From positions 5,157,001 to 5,221,000 of the forward strand of contig NZ_CP121648.1 of assembly GCF_029714205.1 (NCBI RefSeq): DNA of 64,000 nt. Direction: 5' to 3'. Source of the DNA: Methylobacterium sp. CB376 (lineage in GTDB: Bacteria; Pseudomonadota; Alphaproteobacteria; Rhizobiales; Beijerinckiaceae). Shown one piece after another: positions 52,940 through 62,171 of the stretch. Position numbers and translations under genes: made by a program. Position 1 is the first letter of the stretch, and every line of letters starts with the position of its first letter. Under the pieces are notes generated by a model that saw only the letters and a program-made list of their open reading frames with translations, had not been told where the DNA came from and ran no database searches.

Positions 52940-54205
52940 ATGTCGTCGCACGTCTCGCGCCGCCGCAGCGGCGGGCTCCTGGCCTCCACGCTGCTGGCCA
53001 CCACGCTCCTCGGCGCGGCCCTGGCCGCGCCGGCCGACGCCGCCGATCCCATCCGCATCGGCATCATCGCGGAGGCCCAGGCGCTCGCCGGCGCCTCGAT
53101 CCCGCAGGCCGCCCAGCTCGCCGCCGACGAGATCAACGCCAAGGGCGGCGTCGACGGGCGCAAGATCGAACTCGTCACCTACGACGACAAGAGCTCGGCC
53201 GCCGACGCGGTCCGGGCCTTCCAGCGCGCCGCCAGCGAGGACAAGGTCCACGCGGTCATCGCCAGCTACATCAGCGAGGTCGTGCTCGCCCTCCAGCCCT
53301 GGTCGGCCCGGCTGAAGATGCCCTTCATCACCCCGGGCGCCGCCTCGAACGACATTCCCCTCAACGTCCACAAGGATTACGCCCGCAACAAGTACTCCTT
53401 CCACGGCTACCTCACCTCCAAGGCGCTCTCGCAATCGGTCTGCGACGCCGCCAAGGCGATCCTGGTCGAGGGCCGCAAGATGAGGACGGCCGTCATCATG
53501 AGCGAGGACGCCGCCTGGACGAAGCCCCTCGACGCCGGATACGAGGAATGCCTGCCGGTCGCCGGGCTCAAGGTGCTCGACCACATCCGGTTCTCGCCGA
53601 GCACGACCGATTTCAGCCCGATCTTCAGCCGCATCGAGGGCGCCAAGCCGGACGTGATCATCACCGGCATCTCCCATGTCGGCGTGCAGCCGACCGTGCA
53701 GTGGAAGAGCCAGCAGGTGCCGATCCCCATGCTCGGCATCTCCTCGCAGGCCACCAACGCCACCTTCTGGAAGGAGACCAACGGCGCCGCCGAGGGCGTG
53801 CTGTTCCAGATGTTCGCGGCGCCCGGGACCACCGTCACGCCCAAGACCGCCCCCTTCGCCGACGCCTTCAAGGCCCGGTACGGCAATTACCCGAGCTATG
53901 CCGGCTACACGACCTACGACGAGGTCTACTACATCGCCGACGCCGTGAAGCGGGCCGGCTCGACCGATCCCGACAAGCTCGTGGACGCGCTGGAGAAGAC
54001 CGACTGGGAAGGCACGATGGGCCGCGTCCAGTTCTACGGCAAGGACGACGACTTCACCCACTCGGTGAAGTACGGGCCGGGCCTGATCTCCGGCATGATG
54101 ATGCAATGGCTCGACGGCCGGCAGACCGCCGTGTGGCCCGCAACGGTGGCCAACGGCAAGCTGACCTTTCCCGCCTTCGTGAAGGCGGGTGCGCCTGCCG
54201 AATGA
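52940..54205 (+). CDS. LivJ-type ABC substrate-binding protein, copy 1
   Basis: 421 residues. Signal peptide (about 1-34: LLASTLLATTLLGAALAA to ADA), then the type I periplasmic-binding fold: IRIGIIAEAQALAGASIPQA, ADEINAKGGVDGRKIELVTY, KVHAVIASYISEVVLALQPW. GAGAGGAAA lies before the ATG. Closely similar to the protein encoded at 56470-57744. It has no permease gene of its own; the nearest livHMGF set follows the second copy. Ligands of this class are amino acids, amides or aromatic acids; the specificity is not deducible, though its place after the quinate genes hints at an aromatic or cyclic acid. Confidence 0.88.
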   Translation: MSSHVSRRRSGGLLASTLLATTLLGAALAAPADAADPIRIGIIAEAQALAGASIPQAAQLAADEINAKGGVDGRKIELVTYDDKSSAADAVRAFQRAASEDKVHAVIASYISEVVLALQPWSARLKMPFITPGAASNDIPLNVHKDYARNKYSFHGYLTSKALSQSVCDAAKAILVEGRKMRTAVIMSEDAAWTKPLDAGYEECLPVAGLKVLDHIRFSPSTTDFSPIFSRIEGAKPDVIITGISHVGVQPTVQWKSQQVPIPMLGISSQATNATFWKETNGAAEGVLFQMFAAPGTTVTPKTAPFADAFKARYGNYPSYAGYTTYDEVYYIADAVKRAGSTDPDKLVDALEKTDWEGTMGRVQFYGKDDDFTHSVKYGPGLISGMMMQWLDGRQTAVWPATVANGKLTFPAFVKAGAPAE

Positions 54206-54209
54206 TCCG

Positions 54210-54295
54210 CTGTCCGGACGATCACGTCCGGACAGCAACGCCACGGCCGCGCGGCGCGTGAGCCCGCGCGGCGCGTGAACGACGCCGACATCCGC
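54210..54295 (-). repeat. REP-like element, inverted copy, at the end of SBP copy 1
   Basis: A hairpin CTGTCCGGACG / CGTCCGGACAG around ATCA (54210-54235) begins 5 bases after the stop, followed by an inverted partial core and a complete inverted core at 54261-54295. Same family as 27561-27696 and 33119-33196. The hairpin probably terminates the quinate-operon transcript. Confidence 0.75.
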
Positions 54296-54307
54296 ATGGC
54301 GAAGCAA

Positions 54308-55198
54308 TCAGCACGCGATGCCCGTGGCCGCGGAGGCAAGCGGGCGCGGCTGGAAGGCGTACGCGATGGCGCCGGCAAGCTGGTGAGCGCTGTCGTCGGC
54401 AGCGCGACCGATCTTGATGATGAGCGGCGCGCAAGGGAGTTCGGGCAGCCCATGCTCCGGACCGACCTGCACCAGGTCCTTCGGCACGGCGCGAAGGGGC
54501 AGGACACCGATCGCCTCGCCATGGGTGATCGCGGTCCGCAGCGGCGTGAACTGGTTCGCGCTGAAGGCCACGCGCCAGCGCCGCCCGATCCGGTCGAGCG
54601 CCTCGACCGCCATGTCCCGCACGCGGCACCCCTGCGGGAACAGCGCCAGCGGCAGCGTGTCCAGCGACGCGGCGGCCGAATGCGGTGCCGCGACCCAGGC
54701 CAGAGGCTCCTCGGCCAACCGGATCCCCTGAATACCGGACGCCCACGTGACAAGGGCGAGGTCCAGATCGCCCGAATCGACCATGCGGGAGAGGTTGACC
54801 GACAGGTCGGAGACCACGTGGAATTCCACGTGTCGGTTCTCCCGTGAGAGCGTCCCGATGATCTCGGGCAGGATGAGCTGAGCATAGTCATCGGGTGTGC
54901 CGACGCGCAGGACATTCGTCTCGGGCCGATGCGCGACCTCGCGGACGAGTGCGTCGTTGAGCTTGAGGATCTCGATCGCGTAGCGGCGCACCATCTCTCC
55001 GGCCTCGGTGAGCCGGATCTCCCGCCCGCTGCCGCGCTCCACCAGCCGCTGGCCGACGACCTGCTCCAGGCGCTTCACCTGGAGGCTGACGGCCGACTGC
55101 GTCCGCAGCAGCCGCTCTCCCGCGAGCGTGAAGTTCTTCGCGTCAGCGACGGCGAGGAGGGTCCGCAACAGGTCGATGTCGACGTTCACGAGACCCAT
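54308..55198 (-). CDS. LysR-family transcriptional regulator
   Basis: 296 residues. HTH: LLRTLLAVADAKNFTLAGER then LLRTQSAVSLQVKRLEQVVG. The effector domain begins with NVLRVGTPDDYAQLILPEII. Divergent from the EamA transporter gene, with 120 bases between the starts, the classical layout for a LysR regulator and its target. It may also sense the ligand of the neighbouring binding proteins. Confidence 0.92.
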   Translation of the reverse strand: MGLVNVDIDLLRTLLAVADAKNFTLAGERLLRTQSAVSLQVKRLEQVVGQRLVERGSGREIRLTEAGEMVRRYAIEILKLNDALVREVAHRPETNVLRVGTPDDYAQLILPEIIGTLSRENRHVEFHVVSDLSVNLSRMVDSGDLDLALVTWASGIQGIRLAEEPLAWVAAPHSAAASLDTLPLALFPQGCRVRDMAVEALDRIGRRWRVAFSANQFTPLRTAITHGEAIGVLPLRAVPKDLVQVGPEHGLPELPCAPLIIKIGRAADDSAHQLAGAIAYAFQPRPLASAATGIAC

Positions 55199-55320
55199 GA
55201 CGATGTCTCATCCTCTCGATGATCCGAAGTCATTTCCCGACCTGGCCGCCGGCAGGCACCATCGCGGCGTCGAAATCCTAGAGGCTGTTTTGGCCCGCAA
55301 GCAAGCTGACGGAGACGGAA

Positions 55321-56313
55321 ATGAGCGGCGACGCCGGTTCTCTTCGGGATTCCGGTACCGACCTGTGCGGTGCGGACCGCATCCTCGTCAACACGGATAT
55401 CCATCGGGAAGGGCAACCTTGCGTCAGCCTCGCTCCGAGGGCGGCGGCCTTCGCCGTCCTGGTCGCCGGCGGCATCTGCCTCGGCACGGCGCCGGTGGTC
55501 GTGAAGGCCACCGGCCTGCCCCCCGAAATCTCGGCCTTCTACCGCGTCGCCCTCGCCGCACCCCTGTTCCTGGCCTGGAGCCTCGCGGCTTGCGCGGGCA
55601 GGCCCCCGGCGCCGCGCGCCGCCGGGCGTCCCCTCGCCGCGCTGACCGGGCTCGCGGCCTTCCTGTTCGCGGCCGACCTCGCGGTGATGCACTACGCCAT
55701 CGGCGCCACCAACGTCGCGGTCGCGACGCTCTTCACCAATTGCGCCCCGTTCTTCGTGGGCCTGTTCGGACTCATCGGACTCGCCGATGCGCCGACCGCC
55801 CGGTTCTGGCAGGCCCTGCCGGCGGCGCTGGCCGGCACGGCGCTGCTGATCGGCCTCGACGGGACGAATCCGGCGGGCGGTCTCGCGGGCAGCGCGGCGG
55901 CCCTCCTCGCGGGCGCGCTCTACGGCGGCTACCTGACCGTCGTGAAGGCGCTGCGGGCGAGGGGCGCGACGCCGATCCGCGTCATGGCGGCCGTCAGCGT
56001 CGGGAGCACGCTCCTGCTGCTCCCGCTGTTCTGGCGCCAGGGCATGCCGGTCCCGAACGCCGTCCGGGTCTGGCTGCTCCTCGCGGTCCTGGTGCTGTTC
56101 GGCCAAGTCGCCGGGCAGGGGCTCGTCACCGTCGCGCTCCGGCACTTGCCGGTGGCCCTGAGTTCCCTCGTGCTGCTGATCCAGCCGGTCGTCGCGGCGC
56201 TCCTCTCCCGGATTCTCCTCGGCGAGACGCTCTCCCTGATCCAGGCCTCGGGCATCGGGCTCGTTCTCGCGGCGATCGCCCTCGCGGCGATGCCGGTCCG
56301 ACCGCGGGCTTAG
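55321..56313 (+). CDS. EamA/DMT-family transporter
   Basis: 330 residues with ten hydrophobic segments in two EamA repeats. The first repeat includes ICLGTAPVVVKATGLPPEIS then AFYRVALAAPLFLAWSLAA, the second LAGALYGGYLTVVKALRARG. An N-terminal extension of about 35 residues is hydrophilic, and an internal start (for example at a GTG near 55420) is possible. DMT members commonly export amino acids or metabolites. Transcribed away from the LysR regulator, its probable controller. Confidence 0.85.
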   Translation: MSGDAGSLRDSGTDLCGADRILVNTDIHREGQPCVSLAPRAAAFAVLVAGGICLGTAPVVVKATGLPPEISAFYRVALAAPLFLAWSLAACAGRPPAPRAAGRPLAALTGLAAFLFAADLAVMHYAIGATNVAVATLFTNCAPFFVGLFGLIGLADAPTARFWQALPAALAGTALLIGLDGTNPAGGLAGSAAALLAGALYGGYLTVVKALRARGATPIRVMAAVSVGSTLLLLPLFWRQGMPVPNAVRVWLLLAVLVLFGQVAGQGLVTVALRHLPVALSSLVLLIQPVVAALLSRILLGETLSLIQASGIGLVLAAIALAAMPVRPRA

Positions 56314-56469
56314 CCGGACGCGGCCATGCAGCCCGTGCATGGCCGCGGCAGCGCTGCCATTCTGGTCGACCAAACCGGCCCGCGGGCGCTTGTTGTCCGG
56401 GAATCCCACGCTACACTTCGGCCTAAGCCGCATCGCGCAGACGAGAAGCGGCAACGGAGAGGAAAGCCC

Positions 56470-57744
56470 ATGTCCGTTCCCGCGCCGGCCGCGCCGCGGC
56501 GGCACGCCCGTGCCCTGCTGGCCACGACCCTCCTGGCCTCGACCGTCCTGCTCGGCCTGCCGGTCCGCGACGCGCGGGCGGCGGATCCGCTGCGCATCGC
56601 GGTGATCGCCGAGGCCCAGGCCATCGCCGGCGCCGCGATCCCGCAGGCCGCCCAGCTCGCCGCCGACGAGATCAATGCCAAGGGCGGCGTCGACGGGCGC
56701 AAGATCGAGCTCTTCACCTACGACAACAAGAGCTCCGCGGCCGATTCGGTCCGGGCCTTCCAGCGCGCCGCCAGCGAGGACAAGGTCCACGCGGTCATCG
56801 CCAGCTACATCAGCGAGGTCGTGCTCGCGCTCCAGCCCTGGTCGGCCCGCCTCAAGCTGCCCTTCATCACCCCGGGCGCCGCCTCGAACGAGATCCCGCT
56901 CAACGTCCACAAGGATTACGCCCGCAACAAGTACTCCTTCCACGGCTACCTCACCTCCAAGGCCCAGTCGCAGGCGGTCTGCGACGCCACCAAGGCGATC
57001 CTGGTCGAGGGCCGCAAGATGAAGACGGCCGTCATCATGAGCGAGGACGCCGCCTGGACGAAGCCCCTCGACGAGGGCTACAAGGAGTGCCTGCCCCAGA
57101 TCGGCCTGCAGGTGCTGGACCACATCCGGTTCTCGCCGAGCACGACCGATTTCAGCCCGATCTTCAGCCGCATCGAGGGCGCCAAGCCGGACGTGATCGT
57201 CACCGGCATCTCCCACGTCGGCGTGCAGCCGACGGTGCAATGGGCGAGCCAGCAGGTGCCGATCCCGATGATCGGCATCGCCTCGCAGGCCACCAACTCC
57301 ACCTTCTGGAAGGAGACCAACGGCGCGACCGAGGGCGTGCTGTTCGAGATGTTCGCGGCGCCCGGGACCAACGTCACGCCCAAGACCGCCCCCTTCGCGG
57401 AGGCCTTCAAGGCCAAGTACGGCAGCTATCCGGGCTACGCGGGCTACACCGCCTACGACGAGGTCTACTACATCGCCGATGCCGTGAAGCGGGCCGGCTC
57501 GACCGATCCCGACAAGCTCGTGGACGCGCTGGAGAAGACCGACTGGGAGGGCACGCTCGGGCGCATCCAGTTCTACGGCAAGGACGATCCCTTCACCCAC
57601 TCGATCAAGTACGGGCCGGGCCTCGTCTCCGGCATGATGATGCAGTGGCAGGACGGCAAGCAGCTGGCCGTCTGGCCGCAGACCGTCGCGAACGGGAGCC
57701 TGAAGTTCCCGAGCTTCGTGAAGGCCGGCACGCCCGCCAACTGA
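56470..57744 (+). CDS. LivJ-type ABC substrate-binding protein, copy 2
   Basis: 424 residues from ATG 56470 (AGAGGAAA upstream). Signal peptide 1-39, ending RDARA, then a mature sequence closely similar to copy 1, including an almost identical stretch from AASEDKVHAVIASYISEVVL to the region ending VQPTVQW. It leads the genes livH, livM and a fused livGF, forming a complete importer of the branched-chain amino acid type. The two hairpins after its stop probably lower expression of the downstream membrane genes relative to the binding protein. Confidence 0.9.
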   Translation: MSVPAPAAPRRHARALLATTLLASTVLLGLPVRDARAADPLRIAVIAEAQAIAGAAIPQAAQLAADEINAKGGVDGRKIELFTYDNKSSAADSVRAFQRAASEDKVHAVIASYISEVVLALQPWSARLKLPFITPGAASNEIPLNVHKDYARNKYSFHGYLTSKAQSQAVCDATKAILVEGRKMKTAVIMSEDAAWTKPLDEGYKECLPQIGLQVLDHIRFSPSTTDFSPIFSRIEGAKPDVIVTGISHVGVQPTVQWASQQVPIPMIGIASQATNSTFWKETNGATEGVLFEMFAAPGTNVTPKTAPFAEAFKAKYGSYPGYAGYTAYDEVYYIADAVKRAGSTDPDKLVDALEKTDWEGTLGRIQFYGKDDPFTHSIKYGPGLVSGMMMQWQDGKQLAVWPQTVANGSLKFPSFVKAGTPAN

Positions 57745-57761
57745 AGACCTCCGGTCCGCCC

Positions 57762-57807
57762 CGGGGGCGCCGCCCCCGAGGCCCCCGGCGAAGGGACCGC
57801 GTCCCTT
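57762..57807 (+). terminator. Twin hairpins between binding protein and permease genes
   Basis: CGGGGGC / GCCCCCG (57762-57778) and AAGGGAC / GTCCCTT (57791-57807), both with three-base loops, with no U-tract. The place is typical of attenuators or RNA-stabilising hairpins that favour expression of the binding protein over the permease. Confidence 0.55.
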
Positions 57808-57830
57808 CGCGACCCCCGTTCCGGATCCTC

Positions 57831-58706
57831 ATGACCGCCCTTCAGATCCTCATCGACGGCTTCGCCATCTCGGCCCTCTACGCGCTGGGCGCCACCGGCT
57901 TCACCCTGATCTTCGGCGTCTCGGGCGTCCTCAACCTCTCGCACGGCGCCCTGATGGTCACGGCCGCGGTCGTGGCCTGGGCGGCGTCGAGCGAGTACGG
58001 GCTCGGCGCCTACGCGGGCGCGGCCACCGGCGTCGCCGTCTGCACCCTGCTGACGCTCGCCACCTACGGCGTCGTCGTGAAGCCGATCGACCGCTCGAAG
58101 GCGATCCCCGCCGAGGAGAAGGAAATCTTCATCCTCACCGGCACGCTCCTCTGGGGCATCATGATCCAGGAATTCATCGCCTACCTGTTCACCAGCAACG
58201 CCAAGACGGTGATGCCGATCGTCGAGGGCGTCGTCACCATCGCGGGCGTGCGCACGCCCTGGAACCAGATCTTCACCGCATTGGTCTGCTGGGGCACCAT
58301 CGCCCTCCTGTGGGTGCTGGTGAACCGCACCCGCACCGGCAAGGTCGTGCTCGCCGCCTCGATGAACCCGCGCGGCGTCACGCTGCTGGGCTTCGAGTTG
58401 TCGAAGATCTACGTGGCGATCTGGGCGATCTACGGCGTGCTCGCGGGCATCGCGGGCGTGCTGCTCGGCCAGTTCCTCGGCGTCTCGTCCTACAGCGTCG
58501 GCCCGCTCACCGCGAGCGCCTTCTCGATCGTGGTGCTCGGCGGCCTCGGCAGCGTGTCGGGCTCGCTCATCGCCGCCTACGTGGTCGGCTACCTGGAGAC
58601 CATCACGGCCTACCTGATCTCGCCGGCCTACCGGACCATCCCGGCCCTGCTCCTGCTGGTGGCGGTGATGTACGTGCGGCCCCAGGGCCTGCTCGGGCGC
58701 CGCTGA
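57831..58706 (+). CDS. Branched-chain amino acid type ABC permease (LivH)
   Basis: 291 residues from ATG 57831, eight spans. LivH features: LIDGFAISALYALGATGFTL, VSGVLNLSHGALMVTAAVVA, then the C-terminal TASAFSIVVLGGLGSVSGSL region, an EAA-like loop. Pairs with LivM encoded 17 bases downstream. No strong ribosome site is seen, consistent with coupled or low translation after the hairpins. Confidence 0.92.
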   Translation: MTALQILIDGFAISALYALGATGFTLIFGVSGVLNLSHGALMVTAAVVAWAASSEYGLGAYAGAATGVAVCTLLTLATYGVVVKPIDRSKAIPAEEKEIFILTGTLLWGIMIQEFIAYLFTSNAKTVMPIVEGVVTIAGVRTPWNQIFTALVCWGTIALLWVLVNRTRTGKVVLAASMNPRGVTLLGFELSKIYVAIWAIYGVLAGIAGVLLGQFLGVSSYSVGPLTASAFSIVVLGGLGSVSGSLIAAYVVGYLETITAYLISPAYRTIPALLLLVAVMYVRPQGLLGRR

Positions 58707-58722
58707 GCACGAGGAACGCCGC

Positions 58723-59649
58723 ATGACCGCCAAGCTCCTCCGCAGCCCGCTCCTCTGGCTCAGCCTGATCGGCCTCGCCCTGGCGGCGGTGCTGCCCCTC
58801 TGGGTCTCGGGCTACATCCTCGGGCTCCTCACCGTCGCCTATTACTTCGGCGTGTTCTCGATGGCCTGGGACCTCCTGTTCGGCTTCGCCGGCGAGGTGA
58901 ATTTCGGGCCGACCTTCCTGATCGGGCTCGGCGCCTACACGGCCGGCATCCTCAACGGCGACGGGGTCTCGATCCCGCTCTGCCTCGTCGCCGGGGCGGT
59001 GGCGGCGGTGATCGGCGGCCTCGTCCTCGCCCTGCCGGCCCTGCGGGTGCGCGGCCCCTATTTCGGCCTCACCACCGTCACGGCCGTCCTGATCCTGCAG
59101 AACCTCATCGTGGTCTTCGCCGACACCACCGGGGGCGAGATCGGCCTGACCGTGCCGGACGTGATCAGCGTCGACGCGGCCACCAATTACTGGCTCGCCC
59201 TGGGCTTCATGACGGTGAGCGGCCTCGTGCTCCTCGCCATCGCGACCTCGCCGGTCGGGCTGATCCTGCAGGCGAGCGGGCAGGACCCGGTCGAGGCCGG
59301 CGCGCTCGGCTTCAACGTCGCCAAGCACAAGCTGGCCGCCTTCTGCGTCAGCGCCTTCTTCTCCGGCCTCGCGGGGGCGCTGTTCGTCTTCTACATGGGC
59401 ACGGCGTCGGTCGGCACGCTCGTCGACGTCTCGGTGGGCGTGCAGGTCATCATCGGGGCGGTGCTCGGCGGCCGGCGCACCATCCTGGGCGGCGTGCTCG
59501 GCGCGCTCTTCCTGATCACGGCGGGCGAATTGCTGCGCCCGCTCGGCGCCCTCTCGACCTTCGTCGTCTCCGCCGCGGCCCTCGCGGTGATCCTGTTCGT
59601 CCCCGCCGGCCTCCTCGGGATCCTCACCCGCCAGGGGCAGCGCGCGTGA
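58723..59649 (+). CDS. Branched-chain amino acid type ABC permease (LivM)
   Basis: 308 residues, nine or so spans. LivM features: YFGVFSMAWDLLFGFAGEVN then FGPTFLIGLGAYTAGILNG, RVRGPYFGLTTVTAVLILQN, and the ATPase-contact loop QDPVEAGALGFNVAKHKLAA. Ends 28 bases before the fused ATPase gene. Confidence 0.92.
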   Translation: MTAKLLRSPLLWLSLIGLALAAVLPLWVSGYILGLLTVAYYFGVFSMAWDLLFGFAGEVNFGPTFLIGLGAYTAGILNGDGVSIPLCLVAGAVAAVIGGLVLALPALRVRGPYFGLTTVTAVLILQNLIVVFADTTGGEIGLTVPDVISVDAATNYWLALGFMTVSGLVLLAIATSPVGLILQASGQDPVEAGALGFNVAKHKLAAFCVSAFFSGLAGALFVFYMGTASVGTLVDVSVGVQVIIGAVLGGRRTILGGVLGALFLITAGELLRPLGALSTFVVSAAALAVILFVPAGLLGILTRQGQRA

Positions 59650-59677
59650 GGACCCGTCCGCGTCACGAGGTGCGTCC

Positions 59678-61186
59678 ATGACCGCAGCCGCCCTGCACCG
59701 GCCCGTGCCCCCCGCCACCGCCACGGCGGCGCCGCTCCTCGCCGTCGAGGGGCTGCAGAAGCGCTACGGCGGTCTCGTCGCCGTGAAGTCGGTGAGCTTC
59801 GCCATCCGACCGGGCGAGATCCTGGGCCTGATCGGGCCGAACGGCTCCGGCAAGTCCACCGTGATGAAGCTGATCATGGGGCTGGAGCGGCCCAATGCGG
59901 GCAGCGTGGTCCTCGACGGCACCGAGATCGCCGGCTGGCCCTCCCACCGGGTCGCCCGGGCCGGGGTCGGCCTCGTCTTCCAGCATTCCCGGCCGCTCCA
60001 CCGGCAGACGGTGCTGGAGAACATCAAGCTCGCCCTGCTGCCCGACAACCTGCTGCGGCTCTTCGCCGACCCGCACGTGGAGGATCGCGCCCGCGCCATC
60101 GCCGAGCGGGTCGGCCTCGGCGCCGTCCTCGACCGGCGGCCCGCCACCCTGCCCTTCGCGGATCTGCGCCGGATGGAGCTCGCCAAGGCGATCGCCCGCG
60201 ACCCCAAGGTGGTGCTGGTGGACGAGCCCTTCGCGGGCCTCACCCAGGGCGAGGTGGCGGATTTCTCCGCGCTGATCCGCGGCTTCCGCGACGAGGGCAA
60301 GGCGGTGCTCCTCGTCGACCACAACGTGAAGAGCGTCGCGGCCCTCGTCGACCGGGTCTACGCCATGTATCTCGGCGAGCGCGTCGCCGAGGGCTCGGCC
60401 GCCGAGGTGATGCGCAACGAGACCGTGCGGCGCGTCTATCTCGGCGGTAGCATCGAGACCGCCGCCCGCCCGGAATCCTCCTTCTCGGGCGCGCCGCTGC
60501 TCGCGGTCGAGGAGGTCGGCGTGCTCTACGGCAAGGCCCAGGCGCTCCAGGGCGTGAGCCTGCACGTCCACGAGGGCGAGTTCGTCTCGATCGTCGGCCT
60601 CAACGGCGCCGGCAAGACGACGCTGTTCAACGCGATCTCGGGCCTCGTGCCCTATTCCGGGCAGATCCGTTTCGGCGGCGAGGCCCTGGCCCGGCGCACG
60701 CCCGCCTCGATCGCCCGCGAGGGCATCGTGCAGGTGCCGGAGACCCGCGAATTGTTCGGCGAGATGAGCGTGCGCGAGAACCTCGACCTCGGCGGCCAGC
60801 ACCTGCCCAAGGCCGAGAGCGCGCGCCAGCTCGACTGGCTGCTGGAGCTGTTCCCGATCCTGCGCAGCCGCAGCGGCCAGATGGCCCGCACCCTCTCGGG
60901 CGGCGAGCAGCAGATGCTCACCATCGCCCGCGCCCTCATGATGCGGCCCAAGCTCCTGATCCTCGACGAGCCGACCCTCGGCCTCGCGCCGGTGATCCTG
61001 GAGCAGCTCTCGAAGGCCCTGGAGCGCCTGCGCCAGACGACGCCGATCACCGTGCTGCTCGGCGAGCAGAACGTGACCTTCGCGCTGCCCCACGCGGACC
61101 GGGTCTACGTGCTGGAACACGCCCGCATCGTCTGGGAGGGCACGCCGGACCGCTTCGCCGCCGAGGCCGGGACCGGGTATCTGTGA
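59678..61186 (+). CDS. Fused LivG-LivF double ABC ATPase
   Basis: 502 residues with two complete-sized ABC domains. The LivG-like half (about 20-255) has Walker A GPNGSGKST at 53-61, Walker B VVLVDEPFAGL and H-loop LVDHN, but its signature is degenerate (LPFADLRR in place of LSGGxxQR), a deviation partly seen in LivG. The LivF-like half (about 270-502) has Walker A GLNGAGKTT at 307-315, signature LSGGEQQ at 406-412 and Walker B LLILDEPTLGL. LivG and LivF are normally separate proteins, so this is a natural fusion; an in-frame join, no stop or second start required. Confidence 0.92.
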   Translation: MTAAALHRPVPPATATAAPLLAVEGLQKRYGGLVAVKSVSFAIRPGEILGLIGPNGSGKSTVMKLIMGLERPNAGSVVLDGTEIAGWPSHRVARAGVGLVFQHSRPLHRQTVLENIKLALLPDNLLRLFADPHVEDRARAIAERVGLGAVLDRRPATLPFADLRRMELAKAIARDPKVVLVDEPFAGLTQGEVADFSALIRGFRDEGKAVLLVDHNVKSVAALVDRVYAMYLGERVAEGSAAEVMRNETVRRVYLGGSIETAARPESSFSGAPLLAVEEVGVLYGKAQALQGVSLHVHEGEFVSIVGLNGAGKTTLFNAISGLVPYSGQIRFGGEALARRTPASIAREGIVQVPETRELFGEMSVRENLDLGGQHLPKAESARQLDWLLELFPILRSRSGQMARTLSGGEQQMLTIARALMMRPKLLILDEPTLGLAPVILEQLSKALERLRQTTPITVLLGEQNVTFALPHADRVYVLEHARIVWEGTPDRFAAEAGTGYL

Positions 61187-61204
61187 GGCGCGGAGGGCCC
61201 TGGC

Positions 61205-62056
61205 TCAGAGCCCCTTGGCGAGCCGGTCGAAGGCGACGAGGCGGGCGAGCAGGTCCGGCATCGCCCGCAGCGGCACCATGTTGGGCCCGTCCGAGGGGGC
61301 GCGGTCGGGATCCGGATGGGTCTCGATGAACACGCCCGCCACGCCCACCGCCACCGCCGCCCGGGCGAGCACCGGCACGAATTCCCGCTGCCCGCCCGAG
61401 GTCGCGCCCTGGCCGCCCGGCTGCTGCACCGAATGGGTCGCGTCGAACACCACCGGCGCGCCGCCCGTGACCTGCGCCATGATCGGCAGCGCCCGCATGT
61501 CGGAGACGAGGGTGTTGTAGCCGAAGGAGGCGCCGCGCTCGGTGACGATCACCTTGGAATTGCCCGCGCCCGTGATCTTGGCGGCGACGTGGGCCATGTC
61601 CCAGGGGGCGAGGAACTGGCCCTTCTTCACGTTGACGGCCCGGCCCGTCGCGGCGGCCGCGAGGAGCAGGTCGGTCTGGCGGCACAGGAAAGCCGGGATC
61701 TGCAGCACGTCGACGGCCTCCGCCGTGGGCGCGCATTGCCCGGCCTCGTGCACGTCGGTGAGGACCGGCAGGCCGAGCCGCTCGCGGATCTCGGCGAAGA
61801 TCGGCAGCGCCTCGTCGAGGCCGAGGCCGCGCGCCGAGCCCGCCGAGGTGCGGTTGGCCTTGTCGAAGGAGCTCTTGAAGACGAGGCCGAGGCCGAGCGG
61901 CGCCACGATCTCCTTGAGCGCCGCCGCGACTTCGAGGGCGTGGCCGCGGCTCTCGAGGGCGCAGGGCCCCGCGATCAGGCTGAGCGGGAGGTGATTCCCG
62001 AAGCGCACGGGGCCGACCGTGACGACGGGGCCGGGGGACGGGGAAGCGGTCGACAT
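61205..62056 (-). CDS. kdsA: 3-Deoxy-8-phosphooctulonate synthase
   Basis: 283 residues from ATG 62056, normal length. It condenses PEP with arabinose-5-phosphate to make KDO-8-phosphate for lipopolysaccharide. The barrel carries [78 protein letters not shown] and a C-terminal [20 protein letters not shown]. Convergent with the livGF gene, 18 bases between the stops; it would be transcribed from the right. Confidence 0.96.
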   Translation of the reverse strand: MSTASPSPGPVVTVGPVRFGNHLPLSLIAGPCALESRGHALEVAAALKEIVAPLGLGLVFKSSFDKANRTSAGSARGLGLDEALPIFAEIRERLGLPVLTDVHEAGQCAPTAEAVDVLQIPAFLCRQTDLLLAAAATGRAVNVKKGQFLAPWDMAHVAAKITGAGNSKVIVTERGASFGYNTLVSDMRALPIMAQVTGGAPVVFDATHSVQQPGGQGATSGGQREFVPVLARAAVAVGVAGVFIETHPDPDRAPSDGPNMVPLRAMPDLLARLVAFDRLAKGL

Positions 62057-62171
62057 CGACGGGGTTTCCGGATCGCGTGAGGTGCCGGCCCTCGCAGGCC
62101 ATGATGGCATTCGCGAGGCGCCGCCCGGCGAGGCGCAGGCCGTTCGGGCCGGAGGTCCGGCGACCAGACAC

